Positions 62,209 through 64,000 of a stretch of DNA of 64,000 bases are shown piece after piece. The stretch covers positions 1-64,000 of the forward strand of contig CAJUBZ010000009.1 in assembly GCA_910584795.1 (NCBI GenBank). The letters are read 5' to 3'. A program made the position numbers and the translations under genes. The notes below the pieces were generated by a model, which ran no database searches, had not been told where the DNA came from, and saw nothing but the letters and a program-made list of their open reading frames with translations. This stretch comes from an uncultured Eubacterium sp. Lineage in GTDB: Bacteria > Bacillota > Clostridia > Lachnospirales > Lachnospiraceae. Numbering within the stretch: position 1 is the first letter of the stretch; each line of letters begins with the position of its first letter.

Positions 62209-62238
62209 AGCAGATAATTTTCTTTATATATTTTTTCT

Positions 62239-62284
62239 AAAAGGTATACTGTCAGGAATGATAATCCCGCACAGTATACCTTTT
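62239..62284 (+). terminator. Intrinsic terminator between convergent genes
   Basis: A 14-bp perfect stem (62239-62252 with 62271-62284) followed by T-run lies 30 bases after the activase stop and 27 bases from the stop of the convergent permease gene; it can serve both strands. Confidence 0.88.
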
Positions 62285-62311
62285 TTCACTTCTCTGACAA
62301 AAATAATTTTA

Positions 62312-63103
62312 TTAACCGATATACAATCCTCTTTTTCGTAATACTCTTTTTTCAATCAATGAGAAAAATACTTTATCTACAATAATTCCAATGATAACAA
62401 TAATTATCATAACCAACATTACCTGATTAATATCTGCCAGGTTTCTTCCAACCATCAAAGTATAACCCAGGCCTACCGACGAGGAAATAACCTCTCCTGC
62501 CATCAATGCTCTCCATGCAAATGACCAGCCTTGTCTAAATCCTGATATCAGCATGGGTATAGCTGCCGGTATAATTACTTTATATAACATTTTTATTCCT
62601 TTTGCTCCCATTGTACTTGCAGCCTGTACATAAATCTTTTCTACGTTTCTAACACTGCTTTCCACTGACAGCGCGATAGACAGTGATGAACCCATAATTA
62701 TTACAAATAAAATAGAATTTTCTCCTAGTCCAAACCACAAAATTGCAAAAGGTACCCAACATATACTTGGAAGTGTTTGTATTCCCATAAGCATAGGTTT
62801 TAAATATATATTAAGATACTTTACATTTAAGATAACCGCTCCAATTATGCATCCGATCATACAGGATATGATATATCCAATCACTCCTCTCCCCAGACTG
62901 TATCCTATTGACTCTGCAATCGTCCCATCTATCCAAAGTTCAATAAACCTTTCTATAATTCCCGCAACACTTGGAAATGTATAACTCTCCCATATTCCAA
63001 AAACCTCTGTTCCCATCCAAAACACAATTTGCCATAGCAACAGCAAACCGCCGAAAAATAAAATACTGCCCGGTATTGTCTGTCTTTTGTCCTTTTTATA
63101 CAT
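62312..63103 (-). CDS. ABC transporter permease (SsuC/TauC family)
   Basis: 263 residues with six hydrophobic helices (starting GSILFFGGLLLLWQIVFWMG) and the binding-protein-dependent EAA-type loop AASTMGAKGIKMLYKVIIP, which docks onto the ATPase. The family imports sulfonates, taurine, nitrate, thiamine precursors or similar small molecules; the substrate cannot be told. It overlaps the ATPase gene by 8 bases, so the two are coupled. Confidence 0.93.
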   Translation of the reverse strand: MYKKDKRQTIPGSILFFGGLLLLWQIVFWMGTEVFGIWESYTFPSVAGIIERFIELWIDGTIAESIGYSLGRGVIGYIISCMIGCIIGAVILNVKYLNIYLKPMLMGIQTLPSICWVPFAILWFGLGENSILFVIIMGSSLSIALSVESSVRNVEKIYVQAASTMGAKGIKMLYKVIIPAAIPMLISGFRQGWSFAWRALMAGEVISSSVGLGYTLMVGRNLADINQVMLVMIIIVIIGIIVDKVFFSLIEKRVLRKRGLYIG

Positions 63104-63860
63104 AAACCTTTTCCTCCTCCGAAAAGTCTACATCCTTTTCTATCCACTCCAATATTTCCGAACGATATCCCAGAAATTCAGGGGATTTTATATTTCTAGG
63201 TCTACCCAAATTTATATCACAATATTTCTCGATTCTATGACTGTTCCTCGACAAAAATAGTACCCTGTCACCAAAAAAAACTGCTTCCTCCACGCTATGT
63301 GTTATTAAAATAATTGTTTTATGGGTCTTTTCCCATATTTTTTCCACCTGCTTTCTTAAATGATTTGTTGTCTGTTTGTCTAAAGCCGAAAAAGGTTCAT
63401 CCATCAATAACATCTTGCTGTCCATAGCCAGTGCTCTCGCAAAAGATACTCTCTGCTTCATCCCTCCTGACAATTGATGAACTGCATAATCCCTGTACGC
63501 TTCCAGATTTACCATTCTTAAATAGTACATCGCTCTTTTTTCTTTTTCCTCTTTTGATAATCCTGCTATGTCCAATCCAAATTTAATATTGTCAATCACG
63601 GACAGCCACGGAAATAATGCCGATTCCTGAAACATCACAGTCCTCTCACTTGATGGTGAAATAACCGGATTACCATCCAATATAATTTCTCCTGATGTCG
63701 GTCTTTCCAAACCTGCAATCAATTTCAGCAATGTGGATTTTCCAGAACCGGAAGCACCGACAATACAGGTAAAACTCCCCTTTTCTATGGTCAGATTAAT
63801 ATTGTTTAATGTATCTGTATCATTATCGTAAATTTTTGATACATTTTTTAATTCTAACAT
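63096..63860 (-). CDS. ABC transporter ATP-binding protein (SsuB/TauB family)
   Basis: 254 residues. Walker A GASGSGKSTLL, Q-loop MFQESALFPW, signature LSGGMKQRVSFARALA, Walker B KMLLMDEPFSALD, and switch His in ILITHSVEEAVFFGD. It powers the adjacent permease. AGGAG precedes the ATG. The preceding gene ends 29 bases upstream and encodes the likely substrate-binding protein. Confidence 0.95.
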   Translation of the reverse strand: MLELKNVSKIYDNDTDTLNNINLTIEKGSFTCIVGASGSGKSTLLKLIAGLERPTSGEIILDGNPVISPSSERTVMFQESALFPWLSVIDNIKFGLDIAGLSKEEKEKRAMYYLRMVNLEAYRDYAVHQLSGGMKQRVSFARALAMDSKMLLMDEPFSALDKQTTNHLRKQVEKIWEKTHKTIILITHSVEEAVFFGDRVLFLSRNSHRIEKYCDINLGRPRNIKSPEFLGYRSEILEWIEKDVDFSEEEKVYV

Positions 63861-63889
63861 ATATTTCTCCTATCTTTTCTGTCTATTCA

Positions 63890-64000
63890 CTACTCTCTAC
63901 TATCCAAAACACTATTTATTAATTTGTCACTTATAATTCCATTGTCTGGCATCTGCTTTATGAAATTAATATCTTTGCATATCTGAGCATATTCAATAAC
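63890..64000 (-). CDS. ABC substrate-binding protein, C-terminal fragment (window edge)
   Basis: 37 residues in frame to the window end, ending NGIISDKLINSVLDSRE, 29 bases before the ATPase gene. Position and the C-terminal helix pattern fit an SsuA/TauA-like periplasmic-type binding protein of the same importer; too little is present for a firm call. The rest lies outside the window. Confidence 0.6.
   Translation of the reverse strand, partial: VIEYAQICKDINFIKQMPDNGIISDKLINSVLDSRE

Overview
The window is a low-GC chromosomal segment of a Gram-positive anaerobe, most likely a Lachnospiraceae (Clostridia). The reasons are the SCIFF peptide/maturase pair with its TIGR04086 membrane neighbour, the fused SecDF, HemZ next to hisS-aspS, methionine synthase with its activation domain encoded separately, a GerW-type protein, Asp23 followed by a FakA-like protein, and BspA-type leucine-rich repeats with Big_2 domains. 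Base 1 is an assembly end: the first 30 bases are Illumina adapter. There is no prophage, insertion sequence, integrase or CRISPR array.

Layout. 1-3643: a truncated coiled-coil gene, a ClbS/DfsB-like protein, a WYL-type regulator that has lost its middle, a GNAT acetyltransferase and a YitT membrane protein. 3754-18134 (minus strand): TIGR04086 protein, scfA, scfB, secDF, recJ, apt, rel, an MBL-fold hydrolase, hemZ, hisS and aspS. 18290-19591 (plus): a CorC/HlyC-type membrane protein. 19637-24808 (minus): three exported proteins (metzincin-like protease, unknown, LRR/Big_2) behind a long leader ending in a terminator-like hairpin. 25233-27516: pyrBI and, divergently, a purine nucleoside phosphorylase. 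27804-33389 (minus): rnpB, then dgt-dnaG-trmK-nucleoside kinase. 33499-35730: two tRNA-Leu genes and infC-rpmI-rplT with an attenuated leader and an AUU start. 35851-42785 (minus): a DUF1540 protein with its Shine-Dalgarno sequence in a hairpin, thrS with a T-box, a CAP/Big_2 protein, an anchored trigger-factor-like protein, and guaB. 43064-46265: rpmB, Asp23, FakA-like protein and a small membrane protein. 46386-55004 (minus): lysA, lineage-specific genes, gerW-like, a 46-residue membrane protein, metF, methionine synthase activation protein and methionine synthase. 55093-57530: malQ and an inactive rhomboid/Derlin-like protein with a zinc tail. 57967-62208 (plus): a giant acyl-CoA dehydratase activase-type ATPase. 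62312-64000 (minus): an ABC importer of the SsuABC/TauABC type, cut by the window end.

The most unusual feature is a dispersed family of about 125-200 bp intergenic palindromic elements (35428, 38277, 34504, 42914, 45661, 45873, 57802; perhaps 27543 and 33993). Most fold as an outer stem enclosing two or three hairpins. In five copies one hairpin ends in the tetraloop CAAG while its stem sequence changes in a compensated way. They sit next to genes for translation and core metabolism, often between an attenuator and the ribosome-binding site. They look like an undescribed mobile cruciform element or structured RNA family. A second candidate for new biology is the leader and protease operon at 19637-25109.
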